In this document: in pieces, positions 6,303-15,770 of the stretch
Numbering within the stretch: position 1 is the first letter of the stretch
Layout: every line of letters begins with the position of its first letter
Assembly (NCBI GenBank): GCA_963798505.1
Contig: CAWCTX010000010.1
Span: 1 to 16,204, forward strand
Direction: 5' to 3'
Length of the DNA stretch: 16,204 nt
Origin: CAVWSM01 sp963798505
GTDB lineage: Bacteria; Actinomycetota; Actinomycetes; Jiangellales; Jiangellaceae
Notes under the pieces: generated by a model
Database searches by the model: none
Told to the model about the DNA's origin: nothing
What the model saw: only the letters and a program-made list of their open reading frames with translations
Program-made: the position numbers and the translations under genes

Positions 6303-6337
6303 GACCGTGGCCACGACGGGTCGTCGTGGCCACGGTC
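6303..6337 (-). terminator. Strong hairpin between secreted-protein gene and signal peptidase
   Basis: Perfect 15-bp stem (6303-6317 with 6323-6337) and a 5-base loop, just after the stop of the TasA-like gene at 6352 and before the signal peptidase ATG at 6270. There is no U tract on the minus strand. Terminators without one are common in high-GC actinobacteria. It could be a partial terminator or a 3' stabiliser that makes the secreted protein more abundant than its peptidase. Confidence 0.7.
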
Positions 6338-6351
6338 ACTTGCTAGCTAGG

Positions 6352-6906
6352 TCAGACGCTCCACGTGAACGTGGTCGCGCCGATCGTCTGCCCCGAGATC
6401 GAGTCGGGGGTGTTCGCTGCGAGCTTCGCGTGGAAGTTGAAGGTCATGCTCTCGCCGCTGCCGGTCCCCTTCGTCTGCCACAAGGTGTCGACGCCGCCGG
6501 GCATTGCGGCGAGGTCAGCCAGCGTGCCGGTGTAGAACGTCTTGTACCCGTTGGTGATCGTGAGGTCGATGTATTTGGCGATGTCGCCGGTGCCAGCGGG
6601 CAGGGCGACGGCTAGCTTCACGTTCGCCTTCTCAGTGCCCACATAGTCCACGGCGATGTACTTCCATGCGGTCGCCTCGCCCGGCATGAGCGCGCCGTCG
6701 AGGTTCTTCGCATCGAAGATGCGGAACTTGTTGCTGTACTCGTCTGTGAGGGACACGCTGCCCGCGGCCCAGTTGTTGCCTTCGTTGGTGGTCTGTGCCG
6801 TAAACGCGGCGCTCGAGAAGCCGAGGATGAGGGCGCCACTGGTGAGCAGGCCGACCGGAACAGCCGCGAACTTGGCGATCTTCCGGGTCCGGGTGGAGGT
6901 GGTCAT
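6352..6906 (-). CDS. TasA/CalY-like secreted protein with SipW-dependent signal peptide
   Basis: A 184-residue exported protein. Residues 1-35 form the signal: a basic N-terminus (TTSTRTRKIAK), a hydrophobic core (about 13-30) and the SSAAFTAQTTNEGNNWAAG region (31-49) typical of SipW-dependent substrates (AxF, then N-x-G-N, aromatic, AG). The mature part is beta-rich, with MPGEATAWKYIAVDYVGTEKANVKL as in TasA/CalY/camelysin proteins, known in Bacillus as biofilm fibre or protease-like surface proteins. The next gene encodes the matching peptidase. ATG 6906 has AAGGAG eight bases upstream. The gene is divergent from the histidine kinase, with a 227-base gap. Fibre formation is inferred, not shown. 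Confidence 0.85.
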   Translation of the reverse strand: MTTSTRTRKIAKFAAVPVGLLTSGALILGFSSAAFTAQTTNEGNNWAAGSVSLTDEYSNKFRIFDAKNLDGALMPGEATAWKYIAVDYVGTEKANVKLAVALPAGTGDIAKYIDLTITNGYKTFYTGTLADLAAMPGGVDTLWQTKGTGSGESMTFNFHAKLAANTPDSISGQTIGATTFTWSV

Positions 6907-7017
6907 TCATGAACTCCTTGGTCGATCCGGCTGTCTCGCCGGTCTGGGGTGATGTCTTCACTGTCGGCTCTTTCGCGGTCCAGCGAATCTGGCCACGGCG
7001 GACACCTCGCCGTACTC

Positions 7018-7054
7018 CTGGGGATGTATCCCGCGACCCGGGTGTCACCCCAGG
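7018..7054. promoter_or_regulatory. Nested palindromes between secreted-protein and kinase genes
   Basis: GGGAT-GT-ATCCC (7021-7032) and GGGTG-T-CACCC (7040-7050) lie side by side, centres about 18-19 bp apart, enclosed by CCTGGGG (7018-7024) and CCCCAGG (7048-7054). Placement midway between the divergent genes suggests operator sites, possibly for the LuxR-type regulator at 8321. The protein bound is an inference. Confidence 0.45.
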
Positions 7055-7091
7055 TTGATCTCGACGGCGGGCAGGATGCTGTCGCCCGGCC

Positions 7092-7097
7092 TACGCT
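7092..7097 (+). promoter_or_regulatory. Possible -10 box for the kinase operon
   Basis: TACGCT fits the TANNNT pattern and lies 36 bases before the kinase GTG, leaving room for the GGAG Shine-Dalgarno at 7122-7125. No recognisable -35 stands at the right distance, so confidence is low. Confidence 0.3.
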
Positions 7098-7133
7098 GCC
7101 CAGCAGGAGCAACCTGGATCTTGGAGCGGGGCA

Positions 7134-8324
7134 GTGCGGCGACGTGTAGTCGGCATCCTGGACCTGCCGGGACGCCTGGCGCTGACATCCGGTCGAACGC
7201 ATCCCTGGCTCGACCTGCTCATGGCCGGCCTTCTGCTGGGCATCACCCTGATTCGGCTCCAAGTCGACGAGAGCTTCGATGCCTCCATATGGGCCGTGGC
7301 GGCTGCGGTGCTCACTGCCGCAGGGGTGGCATGCGCCTACTTCTGGCCCCGCGTGGGTTTGGTCGCGTGCGTTGCTGGCGTAGTCGGCTTTGGTTTGCTC
7401 GACTTGCCGCTCGTGCTTCTAGGGGTCGGAGTGGTTGTGCCCTTGTTCTACGTGGGGTTGAGACGGCCGACGGCCGAGGCCTTTGCGATCACATTTGGGA
7501 CTGTTGTGCTGCTGCTGATCGTTCGCTCTACCCAAAGCATCCCGTTCACATGGACGACGACTCTTGCGCCGATGGGCTGGTTGTTCAGCGCCGGGGCGTT
7601 CGGGTCGGCCGTACGGAGCCAGCGTGCATTTGCCGCGGCGATGTCGGACCGGGCGGAACTGGCGGAGCGAACCCGTGAACAGGAAGCCATGCAGCGCGTC
7701 GGCGAAGAGCGACTGCGCATCGCCAGGGAGCTGCACGACGTCATCGGCCACAGCATCGCCCTCATCAATGTGCAGGCCGGAGTTGCCGCTCATGTCATCG
7801 ACACCAACCCGGCCGCCGCCAAGACTGCGCTCGAGCGGATCACCGACGCGAGCGGAGGCGCGTTGCGCGAGATCCGCGGCACGCTGGGCCTGCTGCGCGG
7901 GGAGGCGGAGTCCCCGAGTCCGGAGCCAGTGCCTGGTGTGGCAGATATCGAGCGACTCGTCGCTGACGCCCGCGCGTCGGGGCTCCCGATCGAGCTCACG
8001 ATCGAGGGTGAACCGCCGGCGGCCCTGACATCAGTGATGAGCAGCAGTGCTTACCGGGTCGTTCAGGAGAGCCTCACCAACGTGATGAAGCACGGCCGGG
8101 ATGTGACACGTGTGCGGGTGCTGCTTCACTACACAGGGCGAGACCTGGAGGTCGAGGTGGTCACCGACGGCGCCGAGGTGACGATCCCGGATGACTCGAC
8201 CGGGCATGGCCTCACGGGGATGCGCGAACGGATGCTCGCCGTCGGAGGCGAGTTGCAGGCCACCGCCGAGCCCGGCGGCGGTTTTGCCGTACGTGCCGTC
8301 ATGCCGCTGCGGGCAGAACCATGA
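7134..8324 (+). CDS. Sensor histidine kinase, HisKA_3 (DesK/LiaS-like) type
   Basis: Membrane sensor kinase that should phosphorylate the regulator encoded next. The 396-residue product has about five membrane segments between residues 25 and 160 with very short loops and no separate extracellular domain, a design often linked to sensing membrane or envelope state. It then has a short coiled linker (about 161-195), the dimerisation/phosphotransfer helix with RIARELHDVIGHS (phospho-accepting His201), and an HATPase_c domain with ESLTNVMKHG (N box, Asn316) and GHGLTGMRERM (G box, 357-367). The GTG start has TTGGAG nine bases upstream. The stop overlaps the regulator ATG as ATGA (8321-8324), so the two are co-translated. 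Confidence 0.93.
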   Translation: MRRRVVGILDLPGRLALTSGRTHPWLDLLMAGLLLGITLIRLQVDESFDASIWAVAAAVLTAAGVACAYFWPRVGLVACVAGVVGFGLLDLPLVLLGVGVVVPLFYVGLRRPTAEAFAITFGTVVLLLIVRSTQSIPFTWTTTLAPMGWLFSAGAFGSAVRSQRAFAAAMSDRAELAERTREQEAMQRVGEERLRIARELHDVIGHSIALINVQAGVAAHVIDTNPAAAKTALERITDASGGALREIRGTLGLLRGEAESPSPEPVPGVADIERLVADARASGLPIELTIEGEPPAALTSVMSSSAYRVVQESLTNVMKHGRDVTRVRVLLHYTGRDLEVEVVTDGAEVTIPDDSTGHGLTGMRERMLAVGGELQATAEPGGGFAVRAVMPLRAEP

Positions 8325-8986
8325 CCGTACGCGTGGTCATCGTCGACGACCAGGAGCTCGTGCGCGCTGGTTTCCGTACGCTCGTTGACTCCGATCCAGG
8401 ACTCGAGGTCGTCGGCGAAGGGGGCGACGGCGCCGAGGCGGTGCGATTGGCACGAGCGTCGCGGCCGGACGTCGTGCTGATGGACATCCGCATGCCTGGA
8501 GTCGACGGCATCCGGGCCACCGAGCAGATCACCAGCGATCCAGCGCTTGCTGACGTACGGGTGCTCGTTCTTACTACCTTCGGCGAGGACCAGTACATCT
8601 TCGGTGCGTTGCGGGCGGGAGCCAGCGGCTTTCTCCTGAAGGACACACGCCCGGCACTGCTTCTCGACGCGATCCATACCGTCGCGAAGGGCGAGAGCCT
8701 GCTGGCGCCTCAGGCCACTCGGCGGCTGATTGAGGAGTATGTGTCCCGTCCGGATCCGGACAGGGTCATGCCAGAGTCGCTGGCCGTACTGACCGAGCGC
8801 GAGCGTGGTGTCCTGTCGTTGATCGCCCGAGGCCGCAGCAATATCGAGATCGCGCAGGATCTCGTGATCAGTCCGCTCACCGCGAAGACGTACGTCAGTC
8901 GCATCCTGTCCAAACTGAACGCGCGTGATCGCGCGCAGTTGGTCGTGATCGCCTACGAGACGGGTCTCGTCGAGCGCGGCAGCTGA
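8321..8986 (+). CDS. NarL/LuxR-family response regulator
   Basis: DNA-binding partner of the preceding kinase. The 221-residue product has a receiver domain (1-120) with the acidic pair D9-D10 (IVDDQE), phospho-accepting Asp55 (VLMDIRMPG), Thr85/86 (VLTTF) and Lys107 (FLLKD). A LuxR-type helix-turn-helix follows (about 152-212: LTERERGVLSLIARGRSNIE and then SPLTAKTYVSRILSKL). Length is standard. ATG 8321 overlaps the kinase stop. It ends 17 bases before the end of the convergent surface-protein gene. Target genes are unknown; the divergent TasA-like/sipW operon next to the kinase is the obvious candidate. Confidence 0.95.
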   Translation: MTVRVVIVDDQELVRAGFRTLVDSDPGLEVVGEGGDGAEAVRLARASRPDVVLMDIRMPGVDGIRATEQITSDPALADVRVLVLTTFGEDQYIFGALRAGASGFLLKDTRPALLLDAIHTVAKGESLLAPQATRRLIEEYVSRPDPDRVMPESLAVLTERERGVLSLIARGRSNIEIAQDLVISPLTAKTYVSRILSKLNARDRAQLVVIAYETGLVERGS

Positions 8987-9091
8987 TCCCCCGAGCGGCT
9001 TGCTCAGCCGGCCAGGCGGCGTCGTCGTGCCACGGCCACGGTCAGTGCGCCCGCGGTTGTCCCTGCCGCCGAGAGGATCAGCAGCAACATC

Positions 9092-9145
9092 ACGTTGGAT
9101 CCCGTGAAGGGGATGGGCGGCGGAGGCGGTGGCGGCGGTGGGGGA
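9092..9145 (-). other. Polyproline spacer and IPFTG sorting signal
   Basis: On the minus strand a G-rich plus-strand run codes TT followed by ten Pro, then IPFTG, a 20-residue hydrophobic segment (NVMLLLILSAAGTTAGALTV) and RRRR. This is the order expected of a sortase substrate. Ile in place of Leu in the first position of the motif is less usual. No sortase gene is visible in the window. Confidence 0.8.
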
Positions 9146-9606
9146 GTCGTCCGGTGGTTCGTGGAACATGGCTCGACCACAGCCGCGACGAGTTGGATTG
9201 TCAGCGACGTTGTGCCGAAGGTGATCGTGCGGGTTGCGGCTTGCGCGAGTGAGCTACCAGGTGCGCACACGTCAGGGGGCGTTGGGCCTGTGCCAGTGAC
9301 CACGTTGACGAGTTGGACGTTGTTCGCGCCGTCATTGACGCGGACTGTGTAGCTGAGCGTCTCCTCGCCGCTGAGCGTGGGAATGCTCCATACCAGCTGG
9401 TTACCGCTAAGTTCCGCAGTGCCGGTGCTGGTAGTGATGCTTCCTGCGACAAGCGTGGCATTGTTCAGCACCGCGGACAGATCGTCGGTGACGACCACAT
9501 TGGTGGGATCGACTCCGGCCAGCTTGGTCGCCGTGATCGTGTAAGTGATCTCGTCACCTGGATCGACGGTCGTACCGCTGGCCGGATTGCTGCTCTTCGC
9601 CAGCGT

Positions 9607-11373
9607 CCACTCCGGCGGCTGCGCGGTGTTGATGATCGTGCAGGTGACGTCGTCGCCCAGCGCGATATCGACTGTCGATCCGGTCAGCACGCCGCCGTCG
9701 CACGTCCAGTCCGACGCGCTGTAGTTGTCCGGGCCGCCGGACTCCGACAGGTCGTACGACCCTGGCTGTACGGGCTCGTCGGTCACGCCTTCGCTGTTGC
9801 CCGGGCCGGACACCGGCGATCGGGCCGTCGGCGCTGAGGGTCCAGTCCTCCGGTACCGCTGTGCCACCGGTGTCGCCGTTGTCGACCACCTTGACCAGGG
9901 TCAGCTGCGGGAGGGCGGTGTTGGTGATCGTGCAGGTCACGTCACCGCCGACCGGCACGGTGACCGTGGCGCCGACCAGGCTGCCGCCCTTCGCACACCC
10001 AGCCCGACGCGGTGTAGCCAGGTGGACCCGGGCCGTCCTCGGAAAGGGTGTAGGTCCCGGCGTTCACCGGTCGCGTCGGTGACCTCGGCGCTGCCGGTCG
10101 TGCCGGTGATCGGGGTCGGGCCCGTCGGCGGAAAGCGTCCAGTCAGTGGGCTCCGCGGCGCCCGCCGTCGTCGTTCGTCGACCACCTTGACCAGGGTCAG
10201 CTGGGCGGGCTGGTCGTTGTTGGTGATGGTGCAGGTGACGTCCCCGCCGAGCGGCACGGCGACCGAGGCGCCGGTCAGGGCGCCGCCGGCGCACGACCAG
10301 GCCGAGGCGGTGTAGCCGGCCGGACGCCGGTCTCGGACAGGTCGTAGGTGCCGGCGTTCACGGTCTGGTCGGTCACCGCCGGGCTGTTGCCGGCGCCCGG
10401 AGATCGGGGTCGGCCCGGCGGCGGTCAGGGTCCAGTCGCTCGGCACGGCGGTGCCGCCGTTGTCGTTGACGACCACCTTGACCAGGGTCAGCTGGGCGGG
10501 CTGGTCGTTGTTGGTGATGGTGCAGGTGACGTCGCCGCCGGGGGGCACGACGACCGTGGCGCCGGTCAGCGTGCCGCCGGCGCAGGACCAGGCCGAGGCC
10601 GTGTAGCCGGCCGGACCCGGTCTCTGACAGGGCGTAGGTGCCGGCGTTCACGGTCTGGTCGGTCACGGCCGGGCTGTTGCCCGGACCCGGGATCGGGGTC
10701 GGGCCGGCCGCGGACAGCGTCCAGTCGCGCCGGCGCCGCGGTGCCGCCGTTGTCGTTGATGACCGTCTTGACCAGGGTCAGCTGGGCCGGCTGGTCGTTG
10801 TTGGTGATGGTGCAGGTGACGTCGCCGCCGAGCGGGACGGTGACCGTGGCGCCGGTCGAGGGTGCCGCCGACGCAGATCCAGGCCGAGGCGGTGTAGCCG
10901 GCCGGGCCCGGTCTCGGACAGGTCGTAGGTCGCCGGCGTTCACGGTCTGGTCGGTCACGGCCGGGCTGTTGCCGGCGCGCCGGTGATCGGCGGTCGGGCC
11001 GGCGGCGCGACAGCGTCCAGTCCGCGGGCACGGCGGTGCCGCCGTTGTCGTTGACGACCGCCTTGACCAGGGTCAGCTGGGCCGGCTGGTCGTTGTTGGT
11101 GATGGTGCAGGTGACGTCGCCGCCGGGCGGCACGGTGACCGTGGCGCCGGTCAGGGTGCCGCCCGTGCACGACCCAGGCCGACGGCGGTGTAGCCGGCCG
11201 GGCCCTGTCTCGGACAGGACGTAGGTGCCGGCGTTCACCGGCTGGTCGGTCACCGCCGGGCTGTGCCCGGCGCCCGGTGATCGGGGTCGGCCCGGCCGCG
11301 GACAGCGTCCAGTCGCTGCGGCACCGCGGTGCCGCCGTTGTCGTTGATCGACCGTCTTGACCAGCGTCAGCTG
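9607..11373 (-). repeat. Six tandem ~291-bp repeats encoding prealbumin-like domains
   Basis: The plus-strand anchor TTGACCAGGGTCAGCTG (coding QLTLVK in reverse) starts at 9891, 10187, 10478, 10768, 11063 and, with one change, 11357. Spacings are 296, 291, 290, 295 and 294, consistent with a 291 or 294 bp unit (97-98 residues) disturbed by indels. Each unit runs LTLVK, NDNGGTA, DWTL, TVNAGTY, LSETGPAGYTASAW, GGTLTGATV, GGDVTCTITNNDQPAQ. The unit at 9891 is the most diverged. Two further distant relatives start near 11682 and 12056. Confidence 0.85.
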
Positions 11374-14021
11374 CGCCGGCTGGTCGGCGTTGGTGAACGT
11401 GCAGACGGCGACGTCCAGCGGATCGAGGTTGACGGTGTTGCCGCCGCAATGCCGTGGCACGAGGACGCAGCTCGAGACTTTCCAGGACGTAGCCGCGGGA
11501 CATCTGATTCGGTCAGCGCGTAGTCGACGTTGGGGCGGACAGTGAACGGCGCGCCCAGGAGCGCGTCGGTGCCAGTGACAGTGACGGGTCCGAGCCCGGC
11601 GGGCACGTTGCGCCGGTCGGGGTTGCGGTGAGTTCCCAGTCCGCTGGGATCGCGGTGCCACCGCTGTTGTTCACGACCACCTTGCGCAGAGCCAGAGTGG
11701 CCGCCTGGTTGGTCGCCGTACACCTGACCGATGCACCCAGCGGAACGGTGACGCCGCCGTTGATCCCGTCGGAGAAGCCGGGGATGACCTCGCCGTTCGC
11801 GTCGAGCTCGACGCAGTCCATCGAGCCCGTCGAGAGTGGGTTGATCTCCAGGTCGGTGCGGTTGTCGACCTGGACAAAGCGCGGGTCTCCGCCCGACTCC
11901 GCCAGCTGGTAGACCACATCGGGGGTGACGGGTACCAGCGTCGTGCCCGGGGTGCCACCGATCCCGGATGGTCCGGGCAGCGCACCCGCGGGTGCGATGG
12001 CCGTGAGCGTCCACAGGTCCGGGTCCTGGTCTGCCGGAAGCCCGCCGCGGACCACCTTGTCGAGAGTCAGCAGGGTCTCACAGGTCACGGTGTTGGTGAT
12101 CGTGTAGGTGTTCGCCGGCAACGTCAGCGTCGGCGTGACGGCAGCGCGCGTTGACGGGCGCGCCGTTGGCCTCCGTCACCTCGAGCTGTCCAGGGTGCAA
12201 GCGTGCGCTCGAGTACGACCGTCTCGTTGATCGTCGTGGTGTCACCGACCTGGTAGCCGGCGCGCGGCTACGCCCCACTCCTGGGGCGAAGCGGGTGCGC
12301 CAGCTGGTCCGGTCAGCGTCAGGCTGGCCAGGAAGCCGGTCGGCTGCGTGCCCTCGTCGAAGGCCACGCCGTTGATCACCCAGCTGCTTGTTGACCTCGA
12401 CGTGGCCTGGGGTTGCGGTGCCCGGTTGTAGACGGTGCAGCGACACCGCTGGGTGCTGGGCACGTTGACGGTGAACCCCGAGGCGCCGCTGTTCGTGATC
12501 GGCACCGGTGAGTTGGTGTCAGGTTCGTGCAGACTGCGTTCTGCCCGGACTGTGTGACGAGGGTGTAGCCGGGTTGCTGCGTCTCGGTGACGCTCACCGG
12601 AGCGCTGGTGACGCCGCCGGGGAAGGTCAGCGGGAAGTTGACGCCGCCGGTCCCGTCGGCCGTCGTCGTCTGCTCGTCGGCGGGCAAGCCGCCGATCCCC
12701 GGGGTCGGCGTGCTGGCCGTCGAACACCCAGTCCGGCGCCGGCCGGGCGCGGCTCCGGTGATGTCCTCACCCGTGGTGCCGGCGCGGAACGATCTGCTTG
12801 ACCACCGAGATCGAGCCCACGCAGTTGCCCAGCGCGAGTGCCCGGAGCGCGGCGCCGGCTGCGGCGTAGTTGGTGGTCTGGTAGTAGTCGGCGACTGCGC
12901 CGTTGGTGCCGTTGAACGCGTCGTACCGGAGATCGACCGCAGGTTGAGCCCGGTGTTGGCGTCGGCGACGCCGGCACCGACGCCGAAGGCGATGACTCGC
13001 GTGTCCTGCGCCTTGATGGCGTTGGCGGAGAAGATGCCGTTCTCGACCTCGCGGAGCCGGTTGAAGCTCCCGGTGCCCTGCGGCGGGCTGCTGTAGATGG
13101 TGGGGTTGCCGTCGGTGATCACGACCGACGATGTCGTAGATAGGGAGGCGCGTTAGCCGCCGCTGGCGAAGCCGCGGTCCCAGTTGGTGCCGCCGGCCGA
13201 CGGTCCAGGCGCGTACCGAGCTCTTGAACCTCGGCTGCGCCGGCTGGGGTCGAGACCGAGGTCAGGGCGGGGAAGTTCTGGGTGGCGCCGGCTGCGGGCG
13301 AGTCGCTCGGAGAAGGAGAAGATGGCCATCCGTGACGGCGTGCCGACGAGCGAGTCGACGAAGGTGTTGGCGGCCGACTTGAGGTTCGGCAGCTGCGCGC
13401 CGACCGAGCCGGAGAGGTCGAGGATCAGGGCGACGTCGAGGCCGCAGGCGGCCGGCAGCGTCGGGATTGACCCGCGACTGCTGCCAGATGCCGCCGGACG
13501 CATTCCGAATGTTGCGCCGGTGGCCTCCATGAAGTCTTCGGTGGAGGTGTAGGTCGTGCCGGCGCGAAGCTGCGGTCCGGTCTGGAATCGGTACGGCGTC
13601 TGCTCGCTGCCGGACGCCGTGGCCGAGCCGGTGCGCAGCGTCGGGATTGGTGAACCACCCGGCGGGCGCTGAGATCTGGCGCACCCAGAACGGCCGGTCC
13701 CGGTTGGCCCCGGGTGTGAGGCCCCCCTGCGTGTTCGGGCACGACGAAGCTGCAGTCGCCGTCGGCGTCGGAGGTGCAGGTGAACTCCGCTGTCCCACCG
13801 GTTTCGGTGCGGTAGAGGCCGAGCACCACACCGTCAAGACTGCTGACCGCGCTGCGTCCCGACACGGTCCGTACCGACCTTGACGGTGATGACCGCTTCG
13901 TCTTCGCCGGCACCGGCACCTCGGCCGCGACAGGCGGGACCGAGAGCGTGCTCGCAGTAACAAGCGTCGCCGCCGCGAGCGCGAGCCCAGCGCCGAGGCG
14001 CGCCCGAACCCCCCGCCTCAT

Positions 14022-14324
14022 GGTGTGCGACCCGGCACGAGCTCTCCCCTCGGCACTCCGTCTCGCAGGCTAGCGCCCTGCTGAGGCTCCACTCTGCAGC
14101 CTCGTCGGTGTTGGGGCCGATGTTCCGACGGTAGTGCTTGTCCCGCAAGTCGGCAGGCGGAACGTGACTGCACGTGCACCTGCGGTCACCCGTCGCTCAC
14201 TGGCAGCCCACCCTGCTGAGGGGCGGCTACACATATGCAGGTGGCGGCGACGAGCGCGTCCCGGATTTGATGCCACACACCCTCTGGGCGCGACGTTGTT
14301 CCTCGATCGATAGGGTGGTCACTC
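14022..14324. other. Divergent intergenic region, surface protein / pyruvate kinase
   Basis: 303 bases with no gene I can support. It holds TAGGGT (14311-14316), a possible -10 eight bases before the pyruvate kinase GTG, suggesting a near-leaderless transcript. It also contains a perfect palindrome TGCACGTGCA (14169-14178) within wider arms GTGAC (14164-14168) and GTCAC (14185-14189), and an 11-base direct repeat CCCTGCTGAGG at 14076 and 14211. On the minus strand AGGGGAG (14044-14050) precedes GTG 14038, a possible start for the surface protein. Indels may be present here too. Confidence 0.5.
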
Positions 14325-15758
14325 GTGCGTCGCGCAAAGATTGTCTGCACCCTTGGTCCCGCCGTCGGTTCTCCTGAGCGCATCCGTGAGCTCATGGAGG
14401 CGGGCATGGACGTCGCCCGGTTCAACCTGAGCCACGGCGGCTATCCCGAGCATGAAGAGCGATACCGACGTGTACGAGAGGCAGCGGATGCCCTCGGCCG
14501 CAACGTCGGGGTGCTCGTCGACCTCCAAGGCCCCAAGATCCGGCTCGGCCGCTTTGCCGACGACAAGGTCAACCTGGCAGTACGGTCAGCAGTTCACGAT
14601 CACGACCGAGGACGTGGTCGGCACGGCGGAGATCTGCTCGACGACCTATGCCGGCTTACCGGGGACGTTTCTGCTGGGGACAGGCTGCTGGTCGACGACG
14701 GGCGCATCCTGCTCCAGGTCGAGAAGGTCGACGGCCCCCAGGTCGTCACGCGCGTCATCGAGGGCGGCCCGGTCAGCAACAACAAGGGCATCAACCTGCC
14801 GGGCGTCGCGTCAGCGTTCCCGCCTTGTCCGACAAGGACGAGCGCGACCTGCGTTGGGGCCTGAACCTCGGGGCGGACATGATCGCCCTGTCGTTCGTCC
14901 GCAGCGCCAAGGACATCGAGGACGTCCACCGGATCATGGACGAGGAGGGCATTCGCCTCCCCGTCATCGCCAAGATCGAGAAGCCGCAGGCGGTCGAGAA
15001 CCTCGAGGAGATCGTCGACGCGTTCGACGCCATCATGGTTGCCCGCGGTGACCTCGGGGTGGAGCTGCCGCTCTGGGACGTGCCGCTCGTTCAGAAGCGG
15101 CTGTTGAGCTGGCGCGTCGCCGGCCAAGCCCGTGATCGTGGCGACTCAGATGCTCGAGTCGATGATCAGCAAGCCCGCCCGACTCGTGCCGAGGCCTCCG
15201 ACGTCGCCAATGCCGTACTCGACGGCGCCGATGCGGTGATGCTCTCCGGCGAGACAGCGTCGGCGCACCCCGTCGAAGCCGTCCGCACGATGGCGCAGAT
15301 CGTCGAGACGGTCGAGGAGCACGGGCTAGCGCGGATCCCACCGCTCACGACGCGGCCGCAACGAAGGGTGGCGCCATCACTCGTGCCGCGGCCGAAGTGG
15401 CCGAGCTGCTCGGTGCGACAGTACGTCGTCGACGTTCACCCAGACTGGCGATTCGGCCAAGCGCATGGCACGACTGCGTACGCGAATCCCGCTCCTCGCT
15501 TTCACCCCGGTCGGCACACCCGCCGGCGGCTGTCGCTGACCTGGGGCGTCGAGGCCTTTCTCGTGCCAGAGGTGTTCCACACCGACGACATGGTGCTCCA
15601 GGTCGATCGCATGCTGCGCGTCGGGCCGGTGCCGGATGGGCGAGCTCGTCATCATCGTGGCCGGGTCGCCGCCGGGGATCCCGGGCTCGACCAACGCACT
15701 CCGCGTGCACGAGATCGGCGACGCGGTCGCTGGGTCTGCGCCGGCCTACCGCGACTGA
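14325..15758 (+). pseudogene. pyk: Pyruvate kinase, frameshifted in this sequence
   Basis: Last enzyme of glycolysis: phosphoenolpyruvate + ADP to pyruvate + ATP. Conserved parts appear in order but in different frames: RRAKIVCTLGPAVGSPERI and ARFNLSHG (N-terminus), VDLQGPKIRLGRF, then FTITTEDVVGT in another frame, NNKGINLPGV, then SDKDERDLRWGL, IAKIEKPQAVENLEEI (catalytic Lys region), MVARGDLGVE, VATQMLESM in a further frame, RAEASDVANAVLDG, MLSGETA, and the C-terminal domain ending HEIGDAVAGSAPAYRD. At least six frame switches occur between 14570 and 15650. The full span is 1,434 bases, 477 residues plus stop, exactly the usual size, so the indels cancel. An essential enzyme with preserved residues argues for sequencing error. 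Confidence 0.93.
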
Positions 15759-15770
15759 TTGCGCTCGCCG

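Larger units (their letters stand above)
9004..14021 (-). pseudogene. Very large wall-anchored surface protein, many frameshifts
   Basis: Predicted secreted adhesin or pilin-like protein of about 1,670 residues, split over all three minus frames. Stitched N to C: signal peptide (LGAGLALAAATLVTAS, ending PPVAAE); an N-terminal beta domain; a VWA domain (about 13470-12950) with MIDAS motif DLSGSVG, GGTNWDRGF and ITDGNPT; prealbumin/CnaB-like domains, including the repeat array at 9607-11373 with K near the start and GTYxLSETGPAGY; a DUF11 domain (about 9270-9600); ten prolines; then IPFTG, a membrane segment and RRRR, a sortase sorting signal. Frame is clean from 9004 to about 9810 and breaks repeatedly above it, probably by sequence error. 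ATG 14021 lacks a well-placed ribosome site; GTG 14038 has AGGGGAG but is out of frame as read. Confidence 0.8.

Noticed and set aside
8129..9169. Minus-strand open frame of 346 codons
   Set aside because: Antisense to kinase and regulator genes that have full catalytic motifs; no domain of its own.
10348..10986. Plus-strand Gly-rich open frame in the repeat array
   Set aside because: Shadow of GC-rich coding repeats on the other strand.
9607..11373. CRISPR array
   Set aside because: Units are about 291 bp, contiguous and protein-coding; there are no short repeats with unique spacers.
9004..14021. Several separate small surface-protein genes
   Set aside because: Domains follow each other without starts, ribosome sites or gaps; one signal peptide and one sorting signal mark a single gene.
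14600..15127. Minus-strand open frame of 175 codons
   Set aside because: Antisense to pyruvate kinase and produced by its codon bias.
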